Shown here in pieces: positions 46,540-59,645 of a stretch of DNA of 64,000 nucleotides. Source of the DNA: Ophiodon elongatus (taxonomy: Eukaryota; Chordata; Actinopteri; Perciformes; Hexagrammidae). Both the position numbers and the translations under genes were made by a program. Below the pieces are notes generated by a model that saw only the letters and a list, made by a program, of their open reading frames with translations, was not told the origin of the DNA and ran no database searches. The DNA is taken from the NCBI GenBank assembly GCA_016806645.1, contig JACSYO010000115.1:2501-66500 (forward strand), in the 5' to 3' direction. Each line of letters starts with the position of its first letter. The stretch's first letter is position 1.

Positions 46540-48504
46540 CTGTTAGAGTGATTAAAAGAGAGCACAGGGTCATAACAGTGATGGAACACCGCACGGTTTC
46601 ATGACACATCATTTATTCTACAACATGCCACATGATGGTTACACTGTGACATTTGGAGGTGAACCTATTCATAATAAGTTTTTCTTGTTCATATGAACAT
46701 ATACAAAAGTGGCAATGATAATTACAGGTTAAAACATATTGCTAGGCGCACAGGTCAGGGTTTAAATTGTGGGGTTTTATCTGTGTCAAATTAGCAAATA
46801 CAGATTCTCCTTCCACCTTTAGGGCTCTAAACCACCTTTTTACAGCCGGTGGGACTGGAGCCAACATCTTTTGCTTACTGGCTCGATCACAACATGTAGC
46901 GTTGAGAAGTGCAATCCAAATAATAACCACTATCACAGTACATGTACGTATCTTGATAGAGACCATTTCCCAGTTGTAAACGTAAACATTCCAAATGTGT
47001 CCCAGTTTATTTCCTCTTGCAATGCATGTGAATGACATCAGCTGAAATGAATAAACATGGACCCAAGCTGTTGCCTAGCAATGCAATTCCCTTAAAATAT
47101 ATGTGTTACATTATTGAGTGAATTTTCTTTGATAAAATAGCTAAATGGTAATGTGTGGTGACATTAAGGTGCTCTTATGAACCCAATATTAGCACTAAGC
47201 AGTCCTGCTCATTGATTTGCAATGTTGTACGGTTGGTTTGAATACATTTGGTGAAAACCTTTTCTTTACATCTTTTCAGTACTGCTCCATTTCATAAAAT
47301 ATTCATGGATCAAAGTAAAATATCATAAAAGAACTTCATTAGGTATTATATTAGATGTTGAGCAGTCAAAAGCTCACAAGCATTTAACCCTTAATTGCTG
47401 AATTGGTAACTGTGAGCGTGTCTGCAATCCACGTCTCTGAATGTGTTTATCTATTGTCATGAGATAGAGTGATCCATGTGGCCTATCCAGCTCAGAGAGC
47501 AGCGGAGAAACTCACTTACCCATGAAAGTGGATCAGGACAGCTCGAGTGGTCAAGCTGACATATGCCAAACCATTTTGTTTTTGATGTATCACAATTAAC
47601 TATCTAATCAAAGTCCGTGGAATTCCACGTAGAGAGGATCTATCTATCTATCTATCTGGAGATGCTATTATTTTACAATGTAATCGTAACTCATAGAAAT
47701 GATGACCAAAGAGAGTTGTGTAAAACCTGTAATTTACATTTAAATAGTAATTTACACATCAAGGGCTTGACAGATTGAAGAAGAGACTACGAAAATGTGA
47801 AATACTCGTCCGCGAATATTATGTCAAGGCTTTTATTGTGAAATGTAAGAACGGAAGGAGTGTCTGCTATGCGCTGCCTTTGTCAAGGTTGAAAGTAGTA
47901 ACAAAGTTTGCCGTCTTGGTTGGGACTACGGAGCCTCCATGCTGTTTCATAAATAAACGCACAACTCAATCAGTCGCCATAATTCCGAGAAAAAAAATGA
48001 CTTTGCTTTTTAGCGTAATGTTTACGTTCTCAGTGAAAGTGTGACAAAAACAATAGTTTGAAAAAAAAAATAAGTTGACATAAAATGACTAATGTGAAAT
48101 AAATGTGAAGGCCTTAAACAACATCTTTCAGGAACCTTGAGCCCAGACCGGCCCCTTTACATTGCACAGAGCTCTCTGACTTCCTGAGGACTCCAGTTAG
48201 CTCAGTGGCAGGAAGTGTGAGTTGCTCTGGGCACAGAATGCGCATACAGAGTGACGGGGGGGAAAAGGGGCCGAGCGGTTGCTGGGGTATGAGCGCAGGA
48301 AGGGAACCACTCTGACAGTAATAACACACTGCTGCTGATTTCACTGATCAGCTCCTTTCTCTGGTTGAAGGTGTATTATTCCGGGGAAATCAGCTGCTGT
48401 TGTGTTCGCTCGGACTGAAACTCCATCCAACCTGCGTCATGACTTCCCACAATTGAGAAGCACAAGGTTGCAAGCAGGGACCCGTGGCGTGTAACTGAAC
48501 TTAC
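46540..48504 (-). other. Intron of the VSTM2A-like gene
   Basis: A 1965-bp phase-0 intron with GTAAGT at its start (48504 downward) and CTCTAACAG at its end. It contains a short TATC run at 47637-47657 and otherwise unique sequence. Open frames inside it (for example 47038-46742) have no support. Confidence 0.85.
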
Positions 48505-48555
48505 ACTTATTTTGGTGCCCTCGTCATCGGGATCCGGCTCCGGTATCATCTCCAT
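48505..48555 (-). CDS. vstm2a: VSTM2A-like, 51-nt micro-exon
   Basis: Seventeen codons, phase 0 at both ends, reading MEMIPEPDPDDEGTKIS. This acidic loop joins the C and C' region of the V-set fold to the TVKVQGNDIS start of the next exon, and the join recreates the TKISTVKVQGNDIS string typical of VSTM2A. It is bounded by a very good acceptor (TTTGCTTTCTGTGTTTCCAG) and the donor AAGT|GTAAGT. The first codon happens to be ATG, but the homologous position in the family is internal, so this is not taken as a start. The size and residue-by-residue spacing match what I recall of the mammalian exon, which makes the pair of exons mutually supporting. The exons for the signal peptide and the first half of the V-set domain, including its first cysteine and the EIQWW motif, are not found up to 64000. 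Confidence 0.86.
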
Positions 48556-49337
48556 CTGGAAACACAGAAAGCAAAAGACGAGAGAGAGCGTTAGCCGGGT
48601 GATGGCCGCCTGCTGTCGTGTCTGCTACGCTGAGGACGCATTCTAGTATCTATGTTATGCAAGTCTCTTGTCGGACTCCCGAAAACCAGCTGCAAGATTA
48701 CTACTACAACTACAAAAAAGGCATCATCTATCCACTGACGCTTATAAATCTTTCATTCCTACATCAACATGCAGTTTACAGACTGAGGGATTGCATTGCT
48801 ACTGTTCCGCCTTTAAAAATAAATGCAGGAAGATGTTGCTCTCGCCACTGTTTTTGATTTATTTTTAGATTCTTTGAGTGGCTCTGTGGAGAAATTAGAC
48901 TGTTTCCAGACACTGCAGTGAATCACGGGGAAAAAGCAGTCCAGCTCAGGATGCTGTGTGACAAACTAACAGCTTCCTGAGACAAATGATGCATCAAAAA
49001 CTCCATCAGTCCCTGCAGTAAAAGTTATATTATCCATGAAAAGTTATGACAAATCATAAACTGTCAGAATGACAAATGAAAAAAGAAAGAAAATCAAAGC
49101 ACAGAAAGTACTAAACAGCGTCGCCCCCGGGGCTGAAGAAAGGCCCCCGTCTGAGCCCCGGTGGCATCGTTCGAGCACGGTGGCCAGCACTAAGCCTACA
49201 GCCTACATCATGGACTGGGCATTGATTTTAGAGGCTATAATTTATTTATCTCACATCGGATGCCAAATGGATGTGTGCCCGGGAAAAAGAAAAAGAGCTG
49301 AAGAGGAGCAAGAGCAGTGCAGCAGAAAAGACTTGAG
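48556..49337. other. Probable upstream intron of the VSTM2A-like gene
   Basis: It lies upstream of the micro-exon in the minus-strand sense. I searched here for the V-set EIQWW and FTEFPRNVT type motifs and saw none. Confidence 0.45.
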
Positions 49338-49470
49338 AGGAGGAGGAGGAGGAGGTGGAGGAGGAGGAGGAGGAGGAGGAAGAAGAAGAGGAGGAGGAGG
49401 AGGAGGGGGAGGAAGAGGAGGAGGAGGAGGAGGAGGAGGAGGAGGAGGAGGAGGAGGATGAGGAGGAGGT
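49338..49470 (+). repeat. (GGA)n polypurine tract
   Basis: About 130 bases of GGA/GAA units, purine-only on the plus strand apart from one GTG at 49354 and one ATG near 49458. This creates long Glu, Arg, Gly, Ser and Pro homopolymer-like frames in all readings, none of them real. In the minus-strand transcript sense it is a polypyrimidine tract. Confidence 0.96.
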
Positions 49471-51155
49471 TTCTCCAGAGGATACAGGAAGCTCCGTGGT
49501 CGAGACAAAAAGCAGGCAGGGTGAGAGAGAGATAAGATGGCTGCTTATGAGCGTTAGCAGCGCAGAGCGTTCCTTCAAGTGCCGTAATTACCTCGGAGGA
49601 ACCGGGCTCTTTTCTCTGGAGGATGTTTGGCAGACAGGTGATTAATGAGCAGAATTAGGAGCCATAGCGTTCTCTGTCTGCATGTATGCATGACTCTTAC
49701 GTCTTGACTCCGCAGATGGACCCGGCCCCCTCCATTGTATCCAGGAGACATCTTTAACGGGGAGGCAGGATTAATTGTACTCCAGTCTTGGCGCTGAACT
49801 GTTTCAAGTCATCAATTTCAGCCTCCTCTTTTACAAACTTCACAGCGGTTATATAGGCTGGGTGTGCACTCTATATATGCCACCTGAGGAGGATTAAGTT
49901 GGAGCTCCACTCGAGGACAGATGCTCTCCTCTGGTCGACACATAGTGGCTGCTGCGTTCAGGAGCACACGGTCACGGTGACGGAGGAGGAGGAGGTGGTG
50001 GTGAAGCGGTTTGTTGCCTCTCAAACATTTCATCATGTGAAACCCGATGGGGCGGGTGAAACAGCTTTTCATCTCAACACAGATGAACTCTTTTATGTCC
50101 TAGTGTCCAGTGTTTAATCAACGGGATATATAGTTAAAATCCTTTACTGACTTCTATCAGCGCAGTAACACAAGCAACATGTTGCCATTGCTCCAGTGAT
50201 TATTGCATTATTCTGCTCTGACTGATCAAAGGCCTACTGTAACACACTATTTAACTCCTGGCTTGGCTAATGAATGACTGTCCGGGACCATCCTCCTACT
50301 CCACAGTGTTCTTGTCACTTTGGATCCCTCGTTCTCTTTATCATTACAATCCCTTTTTAATGTTAACTAAGGAAGAGCGGCAAGCTTGAAACCTTATAAT
50401 CCAAAGTAGTCAGATCCTTCTTGTATTTCTCCGTGACATTAGTTGTGCACATATTGCAACATTCTGCCCTCATCCCTTCTCAGTGTCAGTGTAAAGGATG
50501 TACATGTAGGTCCTATTCTTGACTGTAAAACCAAACTCGTTGATATGAATGCTTAATTAGCATGGCCTACGGTCAATTAGCTCTGGGTGTCGCGTCCCGA
50601 CTATTTGGGCTCTAATCTGGTGTCGGTGCACAAAGCAGTGCTCATTTTAGTTCCATAATAGTTTGGACACTTATATTTGGTGAAGGCACATCCATGTATA
50701 CCTCCTTAAAACCATCATAAAAGTCCTTTATTCATGTACTGAAGGTCTGTCCTTCACTCTGGTGACCCTCCACAGCCCTCTGGAGGCCCAAGCTATCTGC
50801 TCCCTAACTGGGGGGATGATGCACAAAGTCATGGTTCAATCAGGCACTGCAGCTCCACTGGTTACATGCTGTGCAACCAGCACCTCACTGGCATTTTAAT
50901 GAATTATTCTTTAGGCTCTACTGCGAATCAACAGTCGTGTTGGAGATGGATGCATTCAAAGTAAATTCAAATGAAAAATCATGGCTCAATTATACTTTTT
51001 TTTCTGCGCTAATAACTAATAACTAATAACTGTCTCCATCCATATCTTGGTGCTACAGTCTGAGAGTCTGCATGATGAATGGGTTAATACAAGTCCGCCT
51101 TCAATATCAGTCGCTTACGAAACGTCCTGTCTCAGTCTAGTAAGAGATGACCTTT
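49471..51155. other. Sequence without recognised features
   Basis: It may be intronic to the VSTM2A-like gene. A short GGAGGAGGAGG at 49981-49994 echoes the tract above. No exons are visible. Confidence 0.4.
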
Positions 51156-51196
51156 TTAATATTTAATGAGGAAAATATTTCCTCATTAAATATTAA
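51156..51196. repeat. 41-bp near-perfect palindrome
   Basis: The arms TTAATATTTAATGAGGAAA (51156-51174) and its exact reverse complement (51178-51196) flank a 3-base loop, ATA. A partial third copy (TTTAATGAGGAAAT) follows at 51198-51211. With a 19-bp stem and minimal loop, it should be able to extrude as a cruciform. Confidence 0.95.
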
Positions 51197-51829
51197 TTTA
51201 ATGAGGAAATGAGGTAATTAAGTGATTTTAGTTGCCTAAATTCTTTTGATGCCATTTGCAGATGTTGTAGGGAGTGATATTGTTGACTCAAAGTTGTCTT
51301 TCATAGAAAAGGTTAAACACTAGCTGAAGAGTACAGAAACTGGACAAATTATACATGAAGAATGTTCCACCATCAGTCAGGACGGAGCAAACAGCTTTGA
51401 GTCTCAATACACGAGACTGAACACTGAACACTGAAGGACTGGTCATAACTACTGGAGATCTGCAGTGTGACATTTGCACAGGAACGGCAAAACAATATGG
51501 AAGTAAAGGCTGATTGTGAACGCAGAGAGAGAGTCAAACACCGAGGCTGAGCTGCTCTGCGTCTGATCCTGACTCCTATAGAAACCCATCATCGTCACGA
51601 TTAGAGCGCTCAGACAAACTGAATGACGTAGTGTTTAAACTTTTTTCAGAGAAGCACCGCCCACTTCCTCTCGGTGCGCATGTAAACCGATCGGGCTGTT
51701 CACACAGGACGCCTGCTTCAACTCACAGCAGTAGTTTCGCCATCTGGTCTATTTTCTACGCGTGCTGCGAGCGGATCTGGCAAGAAAACACACTGATGAC
51801 CGACCATAAACTATATAAATGATACATAA
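51197..51829. other. Sequence without recognised features
   Basis: No exon, RNA gene or repeat is recognised. Confidence 0.4.
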
Positions 51830-51950
51830 AGGAGACAGCTGTTTGTGTCCAGTGTGAAACCAAAGTTGACTTATTTGACGTACGTGCTTATTTCAACCCA
51901 AACCAGGATATTTTCCTTAACCTACTAACCAAGTAGACTTAAAAACACGT
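51830..51950 (-). repeat. Family A, 5' part
   Basis: AAAGGAGACAGCTGTTTGTG, TCCAGTGTGAAACCAAAGTT and TATTTCAACCCAAACCAGG are reverse complements of family A blocks. Confidence 0.55.
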
Positions 51951-54900
51951 AATTAGCAGAAACTGACACGTCCAAACCTGCTGGAGTTGCAACTATCGCC
52001 ATTCCTCTTCACCTTTTATGTTTATGACAACATCATCAGACCCAGACTGGAACAGACCCGGTCCGCCTTGGTCCCGTCAGTCGTCACGCCCCAGATCATA
52101 CTCAGAATCCACTCAGTCATTATGTGTGTCCCCTCGTTCAGGAGGACGTTGCTTATGGAGATAATTAGTTATATAATCTTTAGGAATAACATTTCCACCA
52201 TTTGGGCTTTGATTGACATATGTAAATGAGAAGTTGATCAAATATTTTTTTGGGGCTAAATTAGCTTTTTATTCACATTTAATGATGCATTTTGTTACTT
52301 TTGGAGCTGCTACTGAGCTCATAGACATCCAGCAAATGAGTCAACATATCAACTCAATAACTTCACCAGGGTTACAAAACTGCATGCACAGTTGACATTT
52401 CACTGCATGTAGGAGCCAACCGCTATGAAGGAATGACAATATCAAAATTGTTTGGTTTGTCTGGTGTGTCAGCTGACGCCACATCTGTATTTTTGAAAAT
52501 GTTTTTTCCAAATTGACTGTTTGGATTTGCAGGCCCTAAAACCAAAAACATTAAGCAGTACTTTACGAGTGTGAACCCATTAGTCAACCAGCACTGTGCA
52601 AATCCTATTAAGGTAATTGTGACTTAATGAATGTCCAATATCAATTCAGAATCAGGGCATTTATCATCCGCTGTAAAAGGCATTTATCTGCCACTGAGAT
52701 GTCGCTGCTCTGCGTCGTTAAAAAGAACAGATGAAAACGTGGTAGGCCTTAAAAGAGAACAATCACTCTGTTGCATTTACTGTTTCAACTTGTGCAGTAC
52801 GACTTTTTCTTTTTCTAAATTTGGACCTGACAAATATTCCCATAAGTAAGTTTTGGGGCTGCGACAGCAAAGTAAAAGTTTTCAATGACACTGTCGGAAT
52901 AAACCTCCATTATTTTCCCATTTATATTTTATTCCTATCGCATAAGTGCCTTCTGAGCCAAAGCCGCGACCACTTGCAAGTATCTCAATTTCAATCGCTT
53001 GTCTCTTTATTGCAAAACCCTTCCACCATGACATGCTGCCATTCTTCATGCAAATCTCAAATTGACTCCTTGTAAAATGTGCTCCGCAATTATTGTGCAT
53101 CAAAAAAGCTCCATTGAGTTGCTGCGACTAAATTAACGTCACATGAAGAGAAATTGCATTTAAACTGAAATATAGACCAGACCACCCTGTGCTGCTGTGA
53201 TTGTATTACAGCTCTTACTGTGACGGAAATGGCCCTGACCCCGGATGATAGACATGCACAACCAATGAAAACACATTAAAAGGACCAATATATTGAAATG
53301 ATTTTATCCAGCAATCATTGGTTGTACAAACACAAACAGTGAGAGGAGGTTAAACTCAGGTCGTGGACTTCATATGACAGATTAAATAAAGTGATCTTAA
53401 GCTATGGTGGCAGAGGAAATGTGTCATTAAATACTGCAGTGAATGGATTATCACCACCACTTTCCATAATGTGATGCCAGCTTAGTATGGTATTGAAATA
53501 CACATAAAAAAAGACCTCTGAATTGTCCTTTAAATATGATAAGAGGCAATACTATATCACTTAATTGCTTCCGTGATGCATAACAGAATCTGCCTCAAGA
53601 TATATGGATGTAAGGGTGCTCTTACAGCTGTAGTTCATTTGATCTGGACAAAGAGAAAACATTTAAGAAATTATAAAAACTTGCATTTTAGTTCCTGTTC
53701 ACTCTGACTTTAAAAACAAACCAAGAGGCGTAAACATGAAGTTATACAGACTGACAGGTAACCATTGGCACCCTGCGTCATCAGGACCCACGTGGGGAGT
53801 CACATCACCCAGCAGCTGGGATACGATGGAGATGCTAACAATATGTTTTGGTCATGGAAAGGGGCGTGCCACAACAGCTAATGTTAAAATCAAATATTGT
53901 GTCCATTTAGCTATTAATGAGGGAAATGCCCATGCTGACGTGTTACCTTGGTTACCAAATTATATATACATGGCCTTATACGGATACATTATCACTATCA
54001 GCAGCTGTATTTGTTAATTGTAGCTATTGAAATAATTCTAAAATCACATATCTGCTATTGTAAAATCCTGTGTTTGGTTGGTTTGCTTTCACACCACGAA
54101 CACCAGTCTGCTTGAATGTGGAGAACCACCTTCTGAAGCGGTCTTGGTTCGGTTGTTTGGTCCACACCGGTATTCGATTGACAGACGTCACAACAATCCA
54201 AACAAACTAACTGGTCAAACGGAGCTGAGTTTGTTTTAACTGAACCAATCAGGAACCAAACAGTTGTTAATTAGTGTTGATTGTCTCACCATCAGCTCGA
54301 AGAAATGCCACCAATGTATGTACATGGTATTTTTTTATCTAATTTATATTTATGTTCAGTTTCATCATTCAACAAAAGGTTTGAATAAAGAACATTGCTC
54401 TAACCTTGGTTTCCGCTTTACAATATGTGTGGTTGACAGATGAATGGACTATTATAGGTGATACACCCACATTTGGCAGATGATTCATCTTAAAACTTGA
54501 AGCTTAATCCAAGTGTCAAAGAAAACTGGGCTGAACTGAACTGAATAACGTTTTAGTTCAGGAGTTGGCGTGGTAGCGATGTTCTTAGAATTGTGTGAAG
54601 CTCAGTAGCAGGTGTAACATAATGTACTGCTCCATCTGACATTATCTGCTCTTTGATCTTGTTTCATTTATACATCCCTCTATCTAACTGCCTGAAACAC
54701 ACACATGCAGATGTTTTGTCATTCATGTGGCTGTTGGAGTTTTTAGTGAACACAACATCTACTATAAACCTGGTCTCAGCTCTCAGATGTAAGCCTATTG
54801 ATTTTCTATCAGCCTTGAGCAAAAACCAACCGTTAGGTCCAACGTTGTCAAACTGATCTGTAGATTTTGATTTCAGGTTGTTAAAGGCCCATCTGGCTCA

Positions 54901-55299
54901 AACATATAGTTTATGGCAAAAGGGATTCCTCTGAAGCCTGTACTGTAGGCTGAGTACTATGATTGAAAAGCTGGGAAAAAGTCATTGTTTGTTCTTCACC
55001 TCTTCTTCCTGGTTGCACAATGTGATAGGCTGCTGTCAAATTGATTCAAACTACATCTTTTGCCAAAAAAATAAACTGAAAATGAATTATGTTTAAAGCC
55101 AACGTGGAGTTGCTAGATCTTTTTTATTTTCTTTCATGTCTTGAGTCTAAGTTGAGTCTAAGCATCCATTTTGAAAGTTATCATTCTATTCAATGGGAGT
55201 TGTCAGTGGTTTTCACTACCATTCAAATATGTCAGCCAAACTGTATCTCCCACATTGTGAAAGTGTAAGTGAAACTTACATACTAATGCCACATACGCA
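51951..55299. other. Mostly unique sequence; possible small transposon at 54070-54265
   Basis: No gene is recognised. Between 54070 and 54265 TTTGGTT/AACCAAA phrases recur, with GTGTTTGGTTGG at one end and GGAACCAAACAG at the other in inverted orientation, which hints at a small inverted-repeat element. No target duplication was verified. Confidence 0.35.
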
Positions 55300-55580
55300 A
55301 GTGACGTAACCTAAACCATGATCTTATTGGTACGGTCAAAAAAGTCCTGTTTGACTCATCCATTCATGCCGACCTCCTCTCAACGTGGACTACACTCTTT
55401 ATATTACGTCACGTGACTTCCACCTTTGCTCCCTTCATAATTACAATGGCCGCTAGAGGTTGGCATCATCTTCTTTATACTGAACACGCAGACTGGAGGA
55501 GCCAAGAGCCAATCTTCCGAATGAAGGACGACTCAAACAAAAACAGGACTTTCACCTTGGAAACCGCTGTTTGAGTGCAG
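55300..55580. repeat. Two family A pieces in opposite orientation
   Basis: The left piece (plus) contains AAAAGTCCTGTTTGACTCAT, CCATTCATGCCGACC and TTATATTACGTCACGTGACT. The right piece (minus) reads, in plus orientation, GACTCAAACAAAAACAGGAC and TTTCACCTTGGAAACCGCTG. The arrangement is a fold-back of two partial copies. Confidence 0.55.
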
Positions 55581-58500
55581 CTAGATGGAACCCAGATAGT
55601 CATAGTTTGAAGCTGAGGGCCACTAAATTAGCCTCATTATTTGACGAGTTAGGAGTGAGAATGTATTTTATATTCAAAAAGGAAAATAAAACCCTGTGCC
55701 TTAATTACCGAAATTCTTTAACAGCTCTCGACTGTGTTCTCTGCACATCTGTATTTAATATTAGGTGGTGTCTCTCTTGTTCTATAGCTGGCCAAATGTG
55801 CAGTCTGTGACGCAATATTAGAATATTTCCAGTGCAGCATCAACGGGGGTTTAATCGTACAAAATGTCTCAAAGATCTGAAACACCATGTCACGGTGTCG
55901 GTCTCTCAGAATCATAGAGCAAGGCTTCTTTGTAGAGCCGCCATTTGCACTGATGCTCAGTCATGATAAAAGGAGAAATCCATCATAGTAGAAGAGGTCG
56001 AGATAACATTGTCTCCACCCACAGCAGCAGAAAATAGACCATCTGATGATACGCATATGATGATACATTTTGCATAAGACAAATGTAACCCATGACTGAA
56101 TATTCTTACTTGTGAGCTAATTATATGCCGGTGCACCCACTTTGATGGAAAGCAATGAGTTCATGGCCTGTTCATGAGGAATGTAAGACATTATGTGCTG
56201 AAGTCGAGGTAGATGAGGCAACCTCTGACACATCAAGCATCACAAATTGATGATGTTTAACAATGAAAGAGTATCTGAGGGCATATTTTTAAGATCTTGC
56301 TTCAACTGGTGTTAATGCTGTGAAAGAATACATCTACAAAAGGCAGCACGGAGGCGAGAGGAGGAAAAATAGTTAGTTTGAATCGATTTGATGAATATCA
56401 GAAAAAGAGAGCAGCAATAATAATAAAAGCAGAACAATCGTCTGAAGACATTGTGACTGACATAACACAAACAGTCCGACCTCAGTCTGACTTGCTAAAC
56501 CAACCAGAAAAATGTGTATTGACATGGATGCTTGCATTATATTTTAAAACATACAATCGCCAGCTTTGTCCGCCAACTGCTTTGAAGAAAAGTGGGTTAG
56601 AAGAAGCAGTCGGCCTAAATATAATACATCACTGTTGGGCAGAAACATCGTATTGCCATATTTTGTCTTCTTTTCTCATAAATCATGAATAAATAATGAA
56701 TCATACATTTTTCATCGTCACTCTCTTGGTGGTTTTACAAATATTTATCTGATGAAAAGTACTAAAATCAACTTATGACTAAATGTCATAACAACGTAAT
56801 GAACCGAATTAAGTCTATATTTCTCAGAAACTCACAAAGCCACATTGTTAACGTTATGAAACGACTGGTTATGTCTAGGCTACCAGACTACTTAGCTAAG
56901 GTTAGAAAAAAACAGCATGGTTTGTGTTAAAACAATAAGAGCAGTAAAGGATTTAAAGAGCTCAACGAAACACCAATGATATGTAATATAATGACACATG
57001 GAAGTATCTGACCTTTTATAAAGACACAATACCAACATTGACAATGCAGTGTTCATTTCAATCATTTAAAAAAGAAAAAAAAAAAAGTTTTATTTTTAAA
57101 AAATAAGAGTTTTTGAAATACAAAGTTCCTGACTGACAGTGACCATATATAATGTCATACTGTACTGGTTGATAACATCCTGTCTATACTGGCTATAAAG
57201 CATTCCTTCCTAGCGTGGCAGGTAAAGAACATATACACACTCGTCTTGTGGTAAATAAACCCTTCGGCAAGAAAGTCCCTATCGGACAATTATGCAAGAT
57301 TATATCGAGACAATTTGGACAGACAGCTAAAGCTTCATAAAAGATTCTGCTGAAGTTTAGAAAACCTGTTATGATCTTGTAAAAGATTGCCACCAATAAT
57401 TAAGACAACTTTGAAAAAATCAAAACCTGTCCATGCACCAGTATACCAAAGATAACCTTTCCAGTTCTGCTCCAAAATCTGTTAAAAGTTTAGGTTTACT
57501 TCACTTGTTCTGCCATTGTGATACTGCACTTCTCTTCCCTTCTCTAAATAAGAGGGAACTCCCTCATCTAAAATCATGCAAACTGCGTAACTTTGGATTC
57601 GGTGTGCTCTTTCCTCAATTCAAACTCATACGACTCCTACAATCCAGCGCAAGCACAACACTCATCATTTGTTTACTTGTTTCAATGCAAGATCAATCAT
57701 CTTATGAATACATATCAACAAACCTCCGGGGCAATGCAATGGAGGAGTAAACGCTCCATGTGTAAGGCACCTACAAATTGACAGCATATTGATACTCTGT
57801 GACACATCTCCAATTATGATGGATGTGTTTGGCTCCATCGAGATCCATTACAGCCAGGACAACTTAATCATATCCGATAATGAGCTATGAATGCTGCATG
57901 CATTTCAAATCCGATCTCTCCTCCAGCTGAGGCTGGCAGTGGCAGTGTGCCCCCATCTTTAAGAACAAAGTGAGGCCATAGTGGGTGGAAAGTTAGAGTA
58001 CATAAAGCACAGTAGTCTACCCTGTAAAGTGCTTCTTAATTACAATGCTCACTGACTCGCACTTGAAGATGTTTTGGGTCTAAGCTTAGTTGTTAACCCT
58101 AATTACATCCCACAGCTGACAGGGGTCCCATTCACATGCAAACACTAATCCCCTTCACAGCCCATTGGTTTATGACAAGAGCTATGTTAATTACATGTAA
58201 AGCCTGCAATTGTGCGTGTAGAAAACATGAAAGTGCTCAAATTGTGTACAATTACTCCATTACTTTATCCAGTGAAGGGGAAATGATCCTTTGACAAGCC
58301 AATGTAACAGGAATTAAAGCGCAAAAGACGCTCTTATTGAACTGTGAGATGGTCTCAAAGCACAACTGAACAAGCATGGTAAGTTACTGTACAACAAAAC
58401 TACACTCTAAATTACATTTCCAGGGAAGCGTATTTCAGGTCGCAGCCTGAAATACATTGTTAACCTTGTAAATTGAAACAAAACTAATTTACAACTTATT

Positions 58501-59309
58501 TGCGTCGCGTTAAAAGCAAACGTAATCCTCGTCAAAATTGGTTTACCTCAAAGCGTTATTCAGAATGCAGTTTCATTGTATGGACTTGAACCGAAAGAAG
58601 AGGTACATGATCGATCTTTGGACTGCTATTAAAAAATGCCCTAACGTCACATGCACTGCGTCACTGTTATCATCTCAGCTCTATTCATGACACCCATGCA
58701 CGCTCTGGCAGCCACATTAGTGTCGGAATGAGAACGCATCAGTCATCGGGTGCAACGCAGAGGTCAAAATCAGAGGTTTGCCCTCTTTTTAGCTACTGCT
58801 CTTGCAAATGGCCGTGCAGACATCCTCTGGCGTGCTCTCGACTCTCTTTGTGTCGCAGCATCAGAATCACAGGGCGTTAGCTTCGACAAATTACAATTAT
58901 TCTCCCCGGGCCCAGAGGGCTGCTGGAGTGCTTTCAGATCCTCTATCATCTTTTTAAGTTCCATCAAAATTGCTGCAGTTATACAAATAATTATTTTGTT
59001 TCATACATGTGTCAGAATTCCAGCTCATAACATGTGAAAAATGTCTGTAAATGCTTCTCTAAAACATGTATATTTGTTTAGGCAATTTTGCTTAAAAGAA
59101 CCTTTTAGTGTAAAACTGCCTCTCTATTCTATAAAATGCACAAAATGGTTGCGCTCTATCATTTCATTCTGAAACTCAAACGCAAGCAAACATTCTTACA
59201 CATTACAGTGTTGCAACCTCAGGATAAATCATGTTATTTACGAGAAAGCCAAAAAAAAGATGCACATTGAAACGAACGTTTTATTAATAACAAGAACAAA
59301 TTTGCTGAC
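55581..59309. other. Mostly unique sequence
   Basis: No gene is recognised. An A-rich run lies at 57066-57088. A minus-strand open segment at 58967-58770 (starting MMELKKMIEDLKALQQ) has a coiled-coil-like start but no splice sites or family match. Confidence 0.4.
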
Positions 59310-59645
59310 AATCCACATATTCAGGGTTGTGGGGAGGCTGGAGCCAATCCCAGCTGACATAGGGTGAAGGCAGAGTTCACCTGGACAGGTCTCCAGTTCA
59401 TCTCAGGGCTCATATAGAGACAGACAACCATTTACACTCACACCTACGGGCAGTTTAGAGTCTCCTATCAACCTGAGTTGCTGTCTTTGGACTGTAGGAG
59501 GAGGTTGGAGGGAACCCACGCTGCCACGGGGAGAACACGCAAACTCCACACAGAAGGACCAACCGGGATCGGGGATCGAGCCTGGGCCCCCCTTTCTGTG
59601 AGATGACAGTGCTAGCCACTACACCACAGTGCAGACCTTTATCTG
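59310..59645 (-). mobile_element. SINE, V-SINE/Mermaid-like, near full length
   Basis: On the minus strand it begins with a tRNA-like head: GTGTAGTGGCTAGCACTG resembles an A box and GGCTCGATCCC a B box. The conserved block GTGGAGTTTGCGTGTTCTCC, CCCGTGGCAGCGTGGG follows, then AGTCCAAAGACAGC, AAACTGCCCGTAGGTGTGAG and GACCTGTCCAGGTG, ending in GCTGGGATTGGCTCCAGCCT. This head-plus-core layout is that of tRNA-derived V-SINE/Mermaid-type fish SINEs. A shorter sister copy lies at 10925-11130. Confidence 0.72.

Noticed and set aside
48505..48555. ATG at the start of the micro-exon as the protein's start codon
   Set aside because: It is directly preceded by a strong splice acceptor, and the homologous residues are internal in the VSTM2A family, so the ATG codes for an internal methionine.
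49069..49645. Several long Glu-, Arg-, Gly-, Ser- or Pro-rich open frames
   Set aside because: They are readings of the (GGA)n tract in different frames.
56378..56692. 104-codon plus-strand open frame
   Set aside because: Mixed composition with no motif, and no splice sites at suitable places. AT-rich sequence of this length often leaves one such frame.
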